Origin: DASTPP01 sp035762175
GTDB lineage: Bacteria; Myxococcota_A; Polyangia; Polyangiales; Polyangiaceae
Assembly: GCA_035762175.1 (NCBI GenBank)
Contig: DASTPP010000295.1
Coordinates: forward strand, 1-64,000
Reading direction: 5' to 3'
Length of the DNA: 64,000 nt
A program made the position numbers and the translations under genes. Position 1 is the first letter of the stretch, and the number at the start of each line of letters is the position of its first letter. This document shows positions 1 to 9,591 of the stretch, in pieces. A model generated the notes under the pieces. It worked only from the letters and a program-made list of their open reading frames with translations, ran no database searches and was not told where the DNA came from.

Positions 1-107
1 GGCGGCAGCGGCGTCGCCCGGCCGGCGCCGGGCGCGGGCGGCAGCGGCGTCGCCCGGCCGGCGCCGGGCGCGAGCGGCAGCGGCGTCGCCCGGCCCGCGG
101 CCGGCGG
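1..107. repeat. 36-bp coding tandem repeat in the kinase tail
   Basis: Two near-perfect and one diverged copy of a 36-bp unit sit at about 1-35, 36-71 and 72-107. They encode the 12-residue repeat APGAGRATPLPP on the minus strand. The array may continue beyond the left edge. Confidence 0.8.
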
Positions 108-1322
108 CGGGGCGGCGGCGCGCAGGGCGTCGGGCGTCCCCGGGGTTGTCTGGTCGGCCAGGGGCGAAGGCGCGGCGCCGAAGGGCGCGAGCGGCAGCGG
201 GGTCAGCCGGCCCGCGAGGGGGGCGGGCGGCAGGGGCCTCGCCCGGGGCGCGTGCGGGGGGGTGGCCTGACGCACCTGCTGGACGAGGCGATCGAGCTCG
301 CTCGGGTTGGGGCGGAAGGCGGCGAGCTCGACGCGCAGGGCGGCGAGGGCGGCCATCAGCTCTTGGGCGGTCTGGTAGCGCTCGGTGCGCTCTTTGGCGA
401 GGGCGCGCCGGACGACGAGCTCGAAGGGCTCGGGCAGCGAGGGGCGCAGGGCGCGCGGGGGGCGCGGCGCCTCGAAGAGGACCTGGCGCAAGAGCTCGGC
501 GAGCTCGTTCGCCTCGAAGGGGCGCTGCCCGGTCAGGCTCTCGTAGAGCACGGCGCCGACGGCGTAGAGGTCGATGCGCGCGTCGATGATCTCGCCGCGG
601 GCCTGCTCGGGCGCCATGTAATAGGGCGTGCCCATGACCGCGCCGGTGCGCGTCATGCGCAGATCGTCGAGCGCGGCGTTCTTCGAGATGCCGAAGTCGA
701 GCAGCTTGACGAGCGGGGCGTAGCCGACGCGCTCGGCCAGGAAGATGTTGTCGGGCTTGACGTCGCGGTGAACGATGCCCTTCTCGTGCGCCGCGGCGAG
801 CGCGCGCAGCACCTGCAGCGCGACGTCGACGACGTCGGCGAGCGGCAGGGCGGTCTCGCGCCCGATGCGGTCGGCGAGCGTCTCGCCGTGCAGGCGCTCC
901 ATCACGAGAAAGGGGCTGCCGTCGTCGAGCTCGCCGACGTCGTAGATCTCGCAGATGTTGGGGTGCCCGATCGAGCCGGCCGCGCGCGCCTCGTGGCGGA
1001 AGCGGCGCACCGCCTCGGACTCGCGCCCGAAGTCGGGGTGCAGCACCTTGAGCGCGACGGGTCGGCCGATGACGAGGTGCTCGGCCTCGTAGACCGTGCC
1101 CATGCCGCCCTCGCCGAGCACGGCGGTCACGCGGTAGCGGCCCTGCAGGACGCGGCCGAGCAGCGATCGCCGGTCGGCCCCCACGAGGGCGGGCGCGGCG
1201 GGCGTCGGCGCGGCCGGCGCGGCCCGGGGCGCCCCCGGAGAAATGTCGGCGGGCGGGCAATTCGCTTCGTGGCCGCGATGCGCGCGGCCGCAACGGGGGC
1301 ACCGAGAAGATCGTTGGGACAC
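1..1322 (-). CDS. Ser/Thr protein kinase with N-terminal zinc ribbon (partial, runs off the left edge)
   Basis: This is a cytoplasmic-side Ser/Thr kinase of the Hanks type; 440 residues are visible and the C-terminus lies outside the window. The GTG start at 1322 is preceded by GGAG at good spacing. Residues about 8-24 carry a CPRCGR...CPP zinc-ribbon-like motif. The kinase domain begins near residue 57 with a Gly-rich loop (LGEGGMGTVY), followed by the HRD motif with catalytic Asp at about 187, DFG at about 209 and MAPEQ. After the kinase domain the protein turns Pro/Ala-rich and ends, within view, in 12-residue repeats (APGAGRATPLPP). Such tails usually lead to a variable sensor or membrane region, which cannot be seen here. 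The substrate is unknown. Confidence 0.93.
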   Translation of the reverse strand, partial: MSQRSSRCPRCGRAHRGHEANCPPADISPGAPRAAPAAPTPAAPALVGADRRSLLGRVLQGRYRVTAVLGEGGMGTVYEAEHLVIGRPVALKVLHPDFGRESEAVRRFRHEARAAGSIGHPNICEIYDVGELDDGSPFLVMERLHGETLADRIGRETALPLADVVDVALQVLRALAAAHEKGIVHRDVKPDNIFLAERVGYAPLVKLLDFGISKNAALDDLRMTRTGAVMGTPYYMAPEQARGEIIDARIDLYAVGAVLYESLTGQRPFEANELAELLRQVLFEAPRPPRALRPSLPEPFELVVRRALAKERTERYQTAQELMAALAALRVELAAFRPNPSELDRLVQQVRQATPPHAPRARPLPPAPLAGRLTPLPLAPFGAAPSPLADQTTPGTPDALRAAAPPPAAGRATPLPLAPGAGRATPLPPAPGAGRATPLP

Positions 1323-1588
1323 GGGAACTCCGCGCCGGCGCGGAAGCACGCCGGATGCCAGGCGGGCCGACCCCGGAAGGCGCACCACCCTCCCCCCGCC
1401 GGACGGTCTCATACGGGCCTTCTGCGGCGCGGGCAAGGGCCCTCTGGACCCCCGTCCGGCCGCCCGCCCGGGCGGACGACCGCGGCGCCGGACGACCGCC
1501 GGCTGTGACCGGCGGGCTACAGTCCGCGCGCCCGCGCCTCGCGACGCCCGGGGGCCCTACCCGGTGGTATCCCGAAGCGGCGGCCCCA

Positions 1589-2791
1589 TCAGCCGCCGTC
1601 GGCGGGCGGGTCGAGGTAGCTGACGACGGCGCCGCGGAAGGTGCGCAGCAGGGTCTCGCCAGGGCGACGCGCCACGATCGCGTCGGGCACGAGCGGCACC
1701 TTGCCCATGCCCCCGGGCGTGTCGACGATGAACTTCGGCAGCGCGATGCCGCTCAGCCGGCCCTGCAGCGCGGCCATCAGCTCGAGGCCGCGCGCGAGCG
1801 GGGTGCGCAGGTGGGCGGTGCCGCGCACGGGGTCGGCCTGCAAGAGGTAGTAGGGGCGCACGCGCGAGCGCACCAGCCCCCGGAAGAGCGCCTCGAGCGT
1901 CTCGGCGCGATCGTTGACGCCGCGCAAGAGGACGGTCTGGTTCATCACGGGGAAGCCGTGGTCGGCGAGGAGCTCGCAGGCCTCGCGCGCGCGGGGCGTC
2001 AGCTCTTTCGGGTGGTTGAAGTGGGTCATCACCCAGAGCGGGTGGAAGGGCCGGAGCGCGCGCGCGAGCTCGCCGGTGACGCGCTGGGGCAGCGTGACGG
2101 GCACGCGCGTGGCGAGGCGGATGACCTCGACCGAGGGGATGGAGCGCAGGCGCGCGACGATGCGCGCGAGCCGATCGGTCGCCATGGCGAGCGGGTCGCC
2201 GCCCGAGACGATGACGTCGCGCAGCTCGGGGTGCGCCTCGAGGTAGCGGAAGGCGGGCTCGAGCCGCTCGAGCGCCCGGGCGCCGCCGCCCTCGCCGACC
2301 ATGCGCGAGCGGGTGCAGAAGCGGCAGTAGACGGCGCAGCGGTCGGTGACGAGCAAGAGGGCGCGGTCGGGGTAGCGGCTGACGAGATCGGGGGCGACCT
2401 CGTGGGCGATCTCGCCGAGCGGGTCTTCGAGGTCGCCGGGCGCCTCGTCGCCCTCGTCGGCGACGGGCACGCACTGCCGCCGCACGGGGCAGTCGGGGTC
2501 GTCGGGGTCGCAGAGCGAGAGGTAGTAGGGCGTGACGGAGACGGGCAGGCCGGCCTTCGCCGCGCGCTCGACGCCGGCGCGCTCTCGGGGGGTCAGGCGC
2601 AGGGCGCGCGCGAGCTCGTCGGGCGTGCGCAGGGCGTGGCGGAGCTGCCAAGCCCAGTCGTCGGGCCCCGGGGGCGCGACGTCGGGGGGCGCCGCGGCGG
2701 GCGGGTCAGCGCCGGGCGGCGTGGCGACGGGCGGGGCGGCGCCCTCAGCGGCGGGGAGCAGAGGGAGCGCTCGGGGGGTTGCTTGCGGCAT
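1589..2791 (-). CDS. KamA-family radical SAM protein (lysine 2,3-aminomutase-like)
   Basis: This 400-residue protein matches the lysine 2,3-aminomutase family, PLP-dependent radical SAM enzymes that convert L-lysine to beta-lysine. The radical SAM cluster motif CxxxCxxC is at Cys152, Cys156 and Cys159. The conserved PGGxGK motif supplies the PLP-binding lysine at about residue 364. Cysteines at 94, 101 and 107 fit the family's N-terminal region. The length fits KamA rather than the shorter EpmB enzymes that modify EF-P, but substrate cannot be fixed from sequence. The first 40 residues are Pro/Ala-rich and overlap the end of the upstream PPIase gene by 47 bp, so the true start could be further in. 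The two genes are probably co-transcribed. Confidence 0.9.
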   Translation of the reverse strand: MPQATPRALPLLPAAEGAAPPVATPPGADPPAAAPPDVAPPGPDDWAWQLRHALRTPDELARALRLTPRERAGVERAAKAGLPVSVTPYYLSLCDPDDPDCPVRRQCVPVADEGDEAPGDLEDPLGEIAHEVAPDLVSRYPDRALLLVTDRCAVYCRFCTRSRMVGEGGGARALERLEPAFRYLEAHPELRDVIVSGGDPLAMATDRLARIVARLRSIPSVEVIRLATRVPVTLPQRVTGELARALRPFHPLWVMTHFNHPKELTPRAREACELLADHGFPVMNQTVLLRGVNDRAETLEALFRGLVRSRVRPYYLLQADPVRGTAHLRTPLARGLELMAALQGRLSGIALPKFIVDTPGGMGKVPLVPDAIVARRPGETLLRTFRGAVVSYLDPPADGG

Positions 2792-3791
2792 GGGGGGGCG
2801 CGGCCGAGCCCTCGCCCGGCACGCGCACGGTCGAGAGGACGGCTTCGTCGATGGTGATCGGGAAGGCGCGCTTGAGCTCGTCGTCGAGGCGGCGCTCGGC
2901 CTCGGCCATGCGCTGCTGGAGCAAGATGGCCCGGATGCCGCGCTCGGATTCGGCGAACGAGCGCTCGTGGGCGCCGCTCTTGCCGGCGAGGCGCACGACG
3001 TAGAACTTGCCTTGCGCCTCGACGACGCGGTCGAGCACGGTGCCGGGGGGGCCCTCGACGGCGAAGACGGCGGCGCGCAGGGGCGGCGGCACGCGGGGGT
3101 GGTCGCCGCGGGGGTCGTCGGGGGGGCCGACGATGCCGAGATCGCCGAGCAGCTCGAGCGGGCCGGAGGGCTTCTGGCCCTTGCCCTCGCCGTGCTCGAG
3201 GAAGAGCCGGCCCCAGCCGGGCGGGTCGGCGGCGCGGGCGAGGGCGAGCACGCGCTCGGCCTCGGCGCGCGAGGCGAGGGCGATGGCGGCGACGCGCCGC
3301 CGCTCGGGCTCGCGGTACTGGTCGCGGTGCGACTCGTAGTAGGCGCGCACCTCGGCCTCGGGCAGCTCGCCGGCGGCGGGCAGGCCCCGTCGCACCTCTT
3401 CGAGCAGGGCGTTCTCGAGCAGCTGCCGCGTCGTCGCGCGCGCCTCGGGGGCCTGGGCGAGGCCGCGGCGCTCGGCCTCGAGCGCGAGCAGCTCGAGGTC
3501 GATGAGCTCGTCGAGCAGCTCGCGGCGCCGGGCGGGGGTCTGGTAGCGCGCGCGGTCGAACTCGTTCATGGCCTCGAGCGCGGCGGCGTAGTCGCCGAGG
3601 GTGATGGGCCGGCCGCCGACGGTGACGAGGACGCGGGCGGCGAGCTCGGGGGTCAGGCCCGCCGGGGGGGCCCCGCCCGAGCCGCCCTTGCCGCCCTCGC
3701 CCCTGCCCGAGCAGGCCCCGAGGGCCGCGACGAGCGCGAGGGCGCCGAACCCGACCTTCACCGCCCGGCGCCGCGCCATGGCCGGGCGCAT
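2745..3791 (-). CDS. Parvulin-type peptidyl-prolyl isomerase lipoprotein (SurA/PpiC-like)
   Basis: This 348-residue protein is predicted to be a periplasmic, lipid-anchored folding factor. A short basic N-terminus is followed by a hydrophobic run and a lipobox (LGAC) near residue 27. Residues about 50-150 look like the SurA N-terminal chaperone helix region, with a VGGRPITLGDY segment and many charged helices. Residues about 170-290 resemble a parvulin domain, including GPPGTVLDRV and KFYVVRLAGK. The ATG at 3791 is chosen because GAGGGG lies just upstream; an ATG at 3779 is an alternative. It is divergent from the kinase at 3924 and overlaps the KamA-like gene downstream. Confidence 0.85.
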   Translation of the reverse strand: MRPAMARRRAVKVGFGALALVAALGACSGRGEGGKGGSGGAPPAGLTPELAARVLVTVGGRPITLGDYAAALEAMNEFDRARYQTPARRRELLDELIDLELLALEAERRGLAQAPEARATTRQLLENALLEEVRRGLPAAGELPEAEVRAYYESHRDQYREPERRRVAAIALASRAEAERVLALARAADPPGWGRLFLEHGEGKGQKPSGPLELLGDLGIVGPPDDPRGDHPRVPPPLRAAVFAVEGPPGTVLDRVVEAQGKFYVVRLAGKSGAHERSFAESERGIRAILLQQRMAEAERRLDDELKRAFPITIDEAVLSTVRVPGEGSAAPPHAASNPPSAPSAPRR

Positions 3792-3923
3792 AGCACCCCT
3801 CGGGCGCCCTCGTCGACCCCGGCGGGGCGGGGCGGGCCCGCGGGGGCCTTTTGCGAGGGGGCGGGCGGGCCGGGCGCACGAGTGCGTTGCGCGCGGGGGC
3901 CTCTTGGCTTTTTCTTTCGGCCC

Positions 3924-5009
<1,086 letters not shown>

Positions 5010-5204
5010 ACGTCCCGGCCGGCGCGGGCGGCGCCCCCGGCCCGCGGCCGCGCCCGAGTTCGGGATCGTGGCCGCGGGCGCCGAGCGCGGGCGCGGCCGC
5101 GGCCCGTTCGGCCTCGTAAAAAAAAGACGCCGAGGCCCAAAAGAATCGGCCCCCGGGGGGGCGCAGAGCCGTAATGGGCCGTAGACGCGATCGGCCGGGG
5201 TGAC

Positions 5205-5210
5205 TAGGCT
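5205..5210 (+). promoter_or_regulatory. Candidate -10 element upstream of pssA
   Basis: A TAGGCT hexamer preceded by TGAC lies about 60 bp before the pssA start. The 5010-5270 gap also contains an A-rich run inside an inverted GGCCTCG/CGAGGCC pair at about 5115-5145. No clear -35 box is seen. Confidence 0.35.
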
Positions 5211-5270
5211 TGTCGGGTTGTCCCGAACGCCCCGAACCCGGCCTCAACCTTTCGCGCCGAACGACGCCAG

Positions 5271-6083
5271 GTGTCCCGCATGGCCATTCGCCCCCGCCGC
5301 CGCCTCGACCTGCGCAAGACGCTCTTCGTCCTGCCGAACCTCATCACGCTCTCGAGCATCTTCTGCGGCTTCGACAGCATGCGGCTCGCGGCCTCGGCCA
5401 AGGGCGACGACGACTACTTCGCGGCCGCGCTCCTGCTCGTGTTCGCGATGTTCTTCGACATGCTCGACGGGCGCGTCGCGCGCATGACGCGCACGCAGAG
5501 CGCGTTCGGCCTGCAGATCGACTCGCTCGCCGACGTCGTGTCGTTCGGCGCGGCGCCCGCCCTGCTCGTCTACCAGTGGTCGCTGCACCGGCTCGGCGAC
5601 CTCGGCCTCGCCGCCGCGTTCGTCTTCCTCGCCTGCGGCGCCGTCCGGCTCGCGCGCTTCAACGTGCTCAGCATGGGCGAGCAGGGCAAGCCGACGCGGC
5701 CGAGCAAGTACATCGTCGGGCTGCCCATCCCCGGGGCGGCCGGCATTCTCATCAGCATCGTCGTGACCGACCACGCGGTCGCCGGCGACTTCGGCTCGCC
5801 GCGCTACACGCTGCCCGTGCTCGCCGTCACCCTGGGCCTGTCGTTCCTGATGGTGTCGACCATCAAGTTTCGCTCGTTCAAAGACATCAAGCTCAACGGG
5901 CGCACGCTCGCCTTCGTGGCCTTCACCGTGCTCTCGTCGATCGTCATCTCGACGCAGCTCAAGCCGGCCTTCGTGCTGGTGTGGCTGCTCGGCATGTACG
6001 TCGCGCTCGCCCTGCTCGAGACGCTCGTCGGCATGGTTCGCCGCCGGCCGCAGCCGCGCAACTCGGTGCCGCCGACCGCCTGA
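5271..6083 (+). CDS. pssA: CDP-diacylglycerol-serine O-phosphatidyltransferase
   Basis: This 270-residue integral membrane enzyme makes phosphatidylserine from CDP-diacylglycerol and L-serine, the precursor of phosphatidylethanolamine. The CDP-alcohol phosphatidyltransferase signature D-G-x2-A-R-x8-G-x3-D-x3-D is intact, beginning DGRVAR and continuing through GLQIDSLADVVSFG at about residues 65-90. Several hydrophobic helices follow, and the basic N-terminus (RPRRRLDLRK) fits the family. The gene may start at the GTG at 5271 or the ATG at 5280; the latter has AGGTG at better spacing. The last 20 residues are basic and Pro-rich. Confidence 0.93.
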   Translation: MSRMAIRPRRRLDLRKTLFVLPNLITLSSIFCGFDSMRLAASAKGDDDYFAAALLLVFAMFFDMLDGRVARMTRTQSAFGLQIDSLADVVSFGAAPALLVYQWSLHRLGDLGLAAAFVFLACGAVRLARFNVLSMGEQGKPTRPSKYIVGLPIPGAAGILISIVVTDHAVAGDFGSPRYTLPVLAVTLGLSFLMVSTIKFRSFKDIKLNGRTLAFVAFTVLSSIVISTQLKPAFVLVWLLGMYVALALLETLVGMVRRRPQPRNSVPPTA

Positions 6084-6170
6084 AGCGGCGCCCCCGCGCC
6101 CCCCCGCGCCCGGCGCGCGAGCGCGCGGGCCGACCCCCCGCCCGCCTCGCCTCGGCGGCCGAATCGAGCT

Positions 6171-6176
6171 AGGCTT
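6171..6176 (+). promoter_or_regulatory. Candidate -10 element (TAGGCT) just upstream of yacG
   Basis: The hexamer TAGGCT, preceded by GC, ends six bases before the GTG start at 6183. If it is a -10 box, the transcript would be leaderless or nearly so. Similar motifs occur before five other genes in this window. Confidence 0.4.
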
Positions 6177-6182
6177 CGCGCC

Positions 6183-6395
6183 GTGCTCTGCCCCGTCTGC
6201 CGCCGCCCGGTCGTGATGGACCGCACCGTCAACCCGACGCGCCCCTTCTGTTCGGCCCGCTGCAAGACCATCGACTTCGGCCAGTGGGTCGACGGCTCGT
6301 ACGCCATCGCGGGCGACCCGATCGACCCCGAGACGGGCCAGCCCATACCCCGAGACGGCGGGCAGAAGCCGGGCCCCTCGGGGGGCGACGCGTGA
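6183..6395 (+). CDS. yacG: DNA gyrase inhibitor / zinc-binding protein YacG
   Basis: This 70-residue protein has the four zinc ligands of the YacG family at Cys3, Cys6, Cys23 and Cys27 (CPVC...FCSARCK), followed by the family's IDFGQWVDGSYAI segment. In E. coli YacG binds GyrB and inhibits gyrase. Length is usual for the family. The GTG start is in a GTGCTCTGCCCC context without a clear ribosome binding site. Its TGA stop overlaps the GTG start of the next gene, so the two are probably translationally coupled. Confidence 0.92.
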   Translation: MLCPVCRRPVVMDRTVNPTRPFCSARCKTIDFGQWVDGSYAIAGDPIDPETGQPIPRDGGQKPGPSGGDA

Positions 6396-7246
6396 GGGCG
6401 GGCCCGCTCGCGATCGCGCTCTTCACCGCGTCGGCGGCCCCCGCGTGGGCGCAGCAGCCGGCGCCGGCGGCCCGGTGGGGCCAGCCGCCCCCGACGGCGC
6501 CGGGGCCCTGGCCGGTGGCGACGCAGCCCGGGCCGGGCGCGGCGCCCTTCGGCCAGGGCAGCGCGCCGGGCGCGGCGCCCTTCGGCCAGGGCCAGCCCGG
6601 CGGGGCGACGCCGCTCGGGCCTTCCGAGACGGCGCGGCAGCTCGACGCGGCCGAGCGCGAAGACTCGGGGCGCGGCCTCGAGTGGTTCTGGGCGCAGGCC
6701 GAGGGCGGGGTTCACTACGTCGGGCTCGAGGCGATCGACGGGCGTGACCTATTGCTCGAGGGGCAGAAGGGGTCGGCGGCGGCGCCGATCGCGGGCCTCG
6801 CGCTCGGCGGCCGCGTCGTCTTCTTCACCGTCGGCGCGCACGCGCGCGTGGCCTTCTTGCCCGTCGGGCAGCTCGGCACGCTCAACCTCGAGGGGGGGTA
6901 TCACATCCCCCTTGGCAACTTCGAGCCCTACGTGCAGATCGGCGCCGGCTACGCGCGCCTCTTCGGCGCCGACCGGCCGGCGGTCGCGGCCGAGACGCCC
7001 GCGGTGCAGGGCTTCGACGCGCGGCTCGGGGGCGGCTTCGACTACTACCTCGCGCCGCAGTTCTCGCTCGGGCTGCTCGCCAACGTCGAGCTGCTCTGGC
7101 TCTGGCGCTCGGGGGTGCGGGCGACGGCCGAGGCGGCCGCGTCCGAAGACCCGGCGACGCAGCGGGCGGCGGCGCGCGCGGCGCGCGACGGCTCGAGCGT
7201 GGGCGTCGCGACGGGGCTCGTGGCCGTCGCGGGGCTGCACTTCTAA
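6392..7246 (+). CDS. Secreted outer-membrane beta-barrel-like protein, function unknown
   Basis: This 284-residue protein starts at a GTG that overlaps the yacG stop. It has a signal peptide ending near AWAQQ (residue about 20), then a Pro/Gln/Gly-rich region with a repeated GAAPFGQG motif at about 48-75. The C-terminal half alternates hydrophobic and polar residues with aromatic strand ends (GGFDYYLAPQFSLGLLANVELLWL), as in small outer-membrane beta-barrels. It ends in a hydrophobic strand with a terminal Phe (LHF), typical of BAM substrates. No known family is recognised. Confidence 0.7.
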   Translation: MRAGPLAIALFTASAAPAWAQQPAPAARWGQPPPTAPGPWPVATQPGPGAAPFGQGSAPGAAPFGQGQPGGATPLGPSETARQLDAAEREDSGRGLEWFWAQAEGGVHYVGLEAIDGRDLLLEGQKGSAAAPIAGLALGGRVVFFTVGAHARVAFLPVGQLGTLNLEGGYHIPLGNFEPYVQIGAGYARLFGADRPAVAAETPAVQGFDARLGGGFDYYLAPQFSLGLLANVELLWLWRSGVRATAEAAASEDPATQRAAARAARDGSSVGVATGLVAVAGLHF

Positions 7247-7272
7247 CTCCTTTTTCGGGCGGGGTGAGGGCG

Positions 7273-9591
7273 ATGCGCTTCCATTTTCGAACCTTGGGCC
7301 TGCTCGCACTCTCGCTGGCCGCGGCGTGCGGCGACGACGACGACAACGGCGGCCAGCCGGTCGTCGCGCGCCCGGCCGAGGGCGAGCCGGTCGCCGTGCC
7401 CTTCGAGTGCCCCGAGGCGGCGGCCGCCGAGGGCGAGCACGTCGTGCTGGTCATCGACAACGGCTTCGACCTGTCGCTGCCCGAGCTCGAGGGCAAGGTC
7501 ATCGGCTGCTACCAGCGCGTCTGCGACGGCCCGAGCCCGGGCGCGGGCGGGCCGCCGCCGGCCGACTTCGCCGAGGCGAAGCGGCGCTTCCTCGAAGAGC
7601 TCGGCCAGAAAGACGTCTCGTGCCGCCTCGCGAAGGGCGCGTCGCTGCGCAAGAGTTCGTCGTTCGAGCGCATCGCCCCCCAGAAAGACGCCTGGAACCG
7701 CGCCCTCGCCAGCAAGACGCTCAGCCAAGAGTTTCCCGGGTTCGAAGAGGTCGCGAGGGTGCTCGGCGGCGAGCGTTCGTTCGTCTACCACGGCACCTGG
7801 GTGCTCAGCGCGCTCGCCCACCAGAACCCGAAGGCGAAGTTCGTCGTCGTCAACAACGAGGCCATCCGCCGCTCCGACGCGCGCCCGGGCTGCCCCTCGG
7901 CCGAAGACTTCGAGCGCGAGCTCGCGCTCCTGCGCGACCCCGAGGTGCGCGCGGCCTACCTCGCGTCGCCCTACGAGCAGCTCGGCGAGCAGACCGACGA
8001 GCTCGTGCGCCGCTTCGGCGTCACCGTCGTCAACCGCAGCTTCGGCTTCGACCCCTGGCCCCTGATGGCCGAGGCCTGCCCCGGCCTCGACTGGCAGGGC
8101 TACTACGCCCTCCAGGCCGAGCTCTCGAACGCCCGCACGGCCGCCCTGTCCGACGCGGGCGCCTTCGGGGGCATGAGCGTGCTCTCGCTCGACGCCGCGG
8201 GCAACGACGGCTACCCGCTCGAGAGCGCGGCCGACTCGCTGAACTGCGGCGGCGGCGGGCAGCCCGACGGCTTCGGGCCCGCGAGCGCGAGCCTGCTCGT
8301 CGGCAGCTACGACCCGGCGACGCTCGCGCGCAGCGAGTTCAGCAACTACGGGCGATGCGTCGACGCGTACGCCCCGGGCGAGGCGATCGTCGTGACGGGG
8401 CCCGACGGGTGGCTCAACGTGGTGAGCGGCACGAGCTTCGCCGCGCCGCTGGCCGCGCGCGCCGTGACGCTCGAGCAGCCGGCGGGCGCCGGGGGCCTCG
8501 CGCTGCGCGACGGGCTCTTCGCCGCGCGGGGGCCCGAGGGCAACCTGCCCAAGGCGTCGTTCCCCGCCGCGCTCTTTTACCGCGACGCGGCCCCGCCCGG
8601 CGCCGGCACGGCGGCGCTGGCCTCGCTCGTCGCCCGCGCCGCGCCCCCGCCTGCGCTCGCCGCGGGCGGCCCGCTGCGCGCGCCCCGCCGGCCGAGCTTC
8701 GCGCCGGAGCTGCCCTCGCCGCGGCGGCGCGGCGGGTTCGAAACGGACGCGCCTTTAGCGCCGGCCGCCGGCCCCGCGGGCACGTCCGCCGGGCACTACG
8801 AACCTGGCGCGACCACCCTGCCGAATCTGGCGCGACCACCCCGCCGAGCAAACGCTGCGCAAGGCGCGGGCGTCGGTCGCCGACTTCGAGGGCCGAACCG
8901 CACGTGGTCTTCGTCGCCGGCGACGAGGTGCCGACCTCAGGGCCCGCCTTCCGCCACGCCAAGCGGGCCTTCGTCGGTGAGGTCGGGGCGCCCTTCGGAC
9001 GCGCGCGTGGCGTCGTCAGCGAGGCGCCCCCTCGTCGCGCTGGGCCCCCGGGGCAAGGTCCGACGCGCCGCGGGCGTCCGCCCGCCGCTCTTCGTTCGCC
9101 CAGCGCGCGCAGACGCCGATGGCGTGGGCGTTCTTGGTGCCGACCTGGACGTTGACGCGCACGATCGCGTCGCAGCCCATTTGGGCACCCCGCTCGCGCA
9201 ACGCCCGCAGCACCCCGTCGCGCGTCGCCTCGTCGCCCGTGCCGAACGCTTGCACGAGCCCGACCCCGTCGTGGGCCGGGGCGGGCGGCGCGCCTTCGAA
9301 GTGCAGCGCGACCGGCGGGCCGGCGGGGGCGCGGGCCGGTTCGGCGGCCGGGCCCGCGGCGCGGCCACAACCGGCGCCGAGGGCGAGGGCCACGAGGGCG
9401 GTCGCAAGGCGGAGGCGATTTTTCATCATGGCAGCAATGGCAATCATGGCTCTCGCTCCGACGTCTTCGCGGGGGCGGCCTTCGCCCTTTGGTCGGTCGC
9501 GGAGGGGCCCAGCGAGGTGCGCTCTTCGGGCGAGAGGAGCAGCGCCTTGCCCCGCAGCTCGACCTTCATGGTCTCGGCGTTCACGGCGTGA
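7273..9591 (+). CDS. Subtilisin-like (S8) serine protease lipoprotein; C-terminal part doubtful
   Basis: The N-terminus carries a lipoprotein signal (LSLAAACGDDDD, Cys at about 19). The S8 catalytic residues can all be placed: Asp62 in VIDNGFD, His173 in YHGTW, oxyanion Asn311 in AAGNDG and Ser388 in GTSFAAP. It is therefore likely an active, surface-anchored protease, though divergent. Good coding sequence ends at about 8740-8790. Beyond that codon use degrades (in-frame TTA, CCT, AAT), a TAG sits one base out of frame at about 8757, and the frame runs on to 9591 antisense to another gene. The true protein is probably about 500 residues. An upstream GTG at 7264 is an alternative start. Confidence 0.75.
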   Translation: MRFHFRTLGLLALSLAAACGDDDDNGGQPVVARPAEGEPVAVPFECPEAAAAEGEHVVLVIDNGFDLSLPELEGKVIGCYQRVCDGPSPGAGGPPPADFAEAKRRFLEELGQKDVSCRLAKGASLRKSSSFERIAPQKDAWNRALASKTLSQEFPGFEEVARVLGGERSFVYHGTWVLSALAHQNPKAKFVVVNNEAIRRSDARPGCPSAEDFERELALLRDPEVRAAYLASPYEQLGEQTDELVRRFGVTVVNRSFGFDPWPLMAEACPGLDWQGYYALQAELSNARTAALSDAGAFGGMSVLSLDAAGNDGYPLESAADSLNCGGGGQPDGFGPASASLLVGSYDPATLARSEFSNYGRCVDAYAPGEAIVVTGPDGWLNVVSGTSFAAPLAARAVTLEQPAGAGGLALRDGLFAARGPEGNLPKASFPAALFYRDAAPPGAGTAALASLVARAAPPPALAAGGPLRAPRRPSFAPELPSPRRRGGFETDAPLAPAAGPAGTSAGHYEPGATTLPNLARPPRRANAAQGAGVGRRLRGPNRTWSSSPATRCRPQGPPSATPSGPSSVRSGRPSDARVASSARRPLVALGPRGKVRRAAGVRPPLFVRPARADADGVGVLGADLDVDAHDRVAAHLGTPLAQRPQHPVARRLVARAERLHEPDPVVGRGGRRAFEVQRDRRAGGGAGRFGGRARGAATTGAEGEGHEGGRKAEAIFHHGSNGNHGSRSDVFAGAAFALWSVAEGPSEVRSSGERSSALPRSSTFMVSAFTA
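8697..8720 (+). repeat. 24-bp dispersed repeat, copy 1
   Basis: This 24-bp segment (CTTCGCGCCGGAGCTGCCCT and four more bases) recurs with one mismatch at 10380-10403. Both copies lie just past the last convincing coding sequence of a gene whose reading frame has no stop at the expected place. Confidence 0.5.
8800..8845. repeat. 23-bp tandem direct repeat, two copies
   Basis: Units at 8800-8822 and 8823-8845 differ at two of 23 positions; each contains CTGGCGCGACCACC. They lie in the probable non-coding tail after the protease gene. This could be a mobile element remnant, but nothing else supports that. Confidence 0.6.
9016..9447 (-). CDS. Small lipoprotein of unknown function (paralogue-like partner 1)
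   Basis: This 143-residue protein has a lipoprotein signal (ATALVALALGAGCG). The start at 9447 overlaps the upstream gene's stop as ATGA; nearer methionines at 9429 and 9426 are alternatives. The middle contains AFGTGDEATRDGVLRALRERGAQMGCDAIVRVNVQVG, a pattern of a helix followed by a Gly-Cys/Gly-Asn-Ala-hydrophobic strand that is echoed in the neighbouring lipoprotein. This resembles the arrangement in small heavy-metal-binding/YbjQ-like proteins, but the resemblance is weak. Confidence 0.7.
   Translation of the reverse strand: MIAIAAMMKNRLRLATALVALALGAGCGRAAGPAAEPARAPAGPPVALHFEGAPPAPAHDGVGLVQAFGTGDEATRDGVLRALRERGAQMGCDAIVRVNVQVGTKNAHAIGVCARWANEERRADARGASDLAPGAQRDEGAPR

Noticed and set aside
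252..1508. 418-codon plus-strand frame at the left edge
   Set aside because: It is antisense to the zinc-ribbon kinase, whose catalytic motifs are all visible on the minus strand.
5100..5150. Intrinsic terminator after the kinase at 3924-5009
   Set aside because: There is an inverted repeat with an A-run in its loop, but no T-run after the stem on the plus strand.
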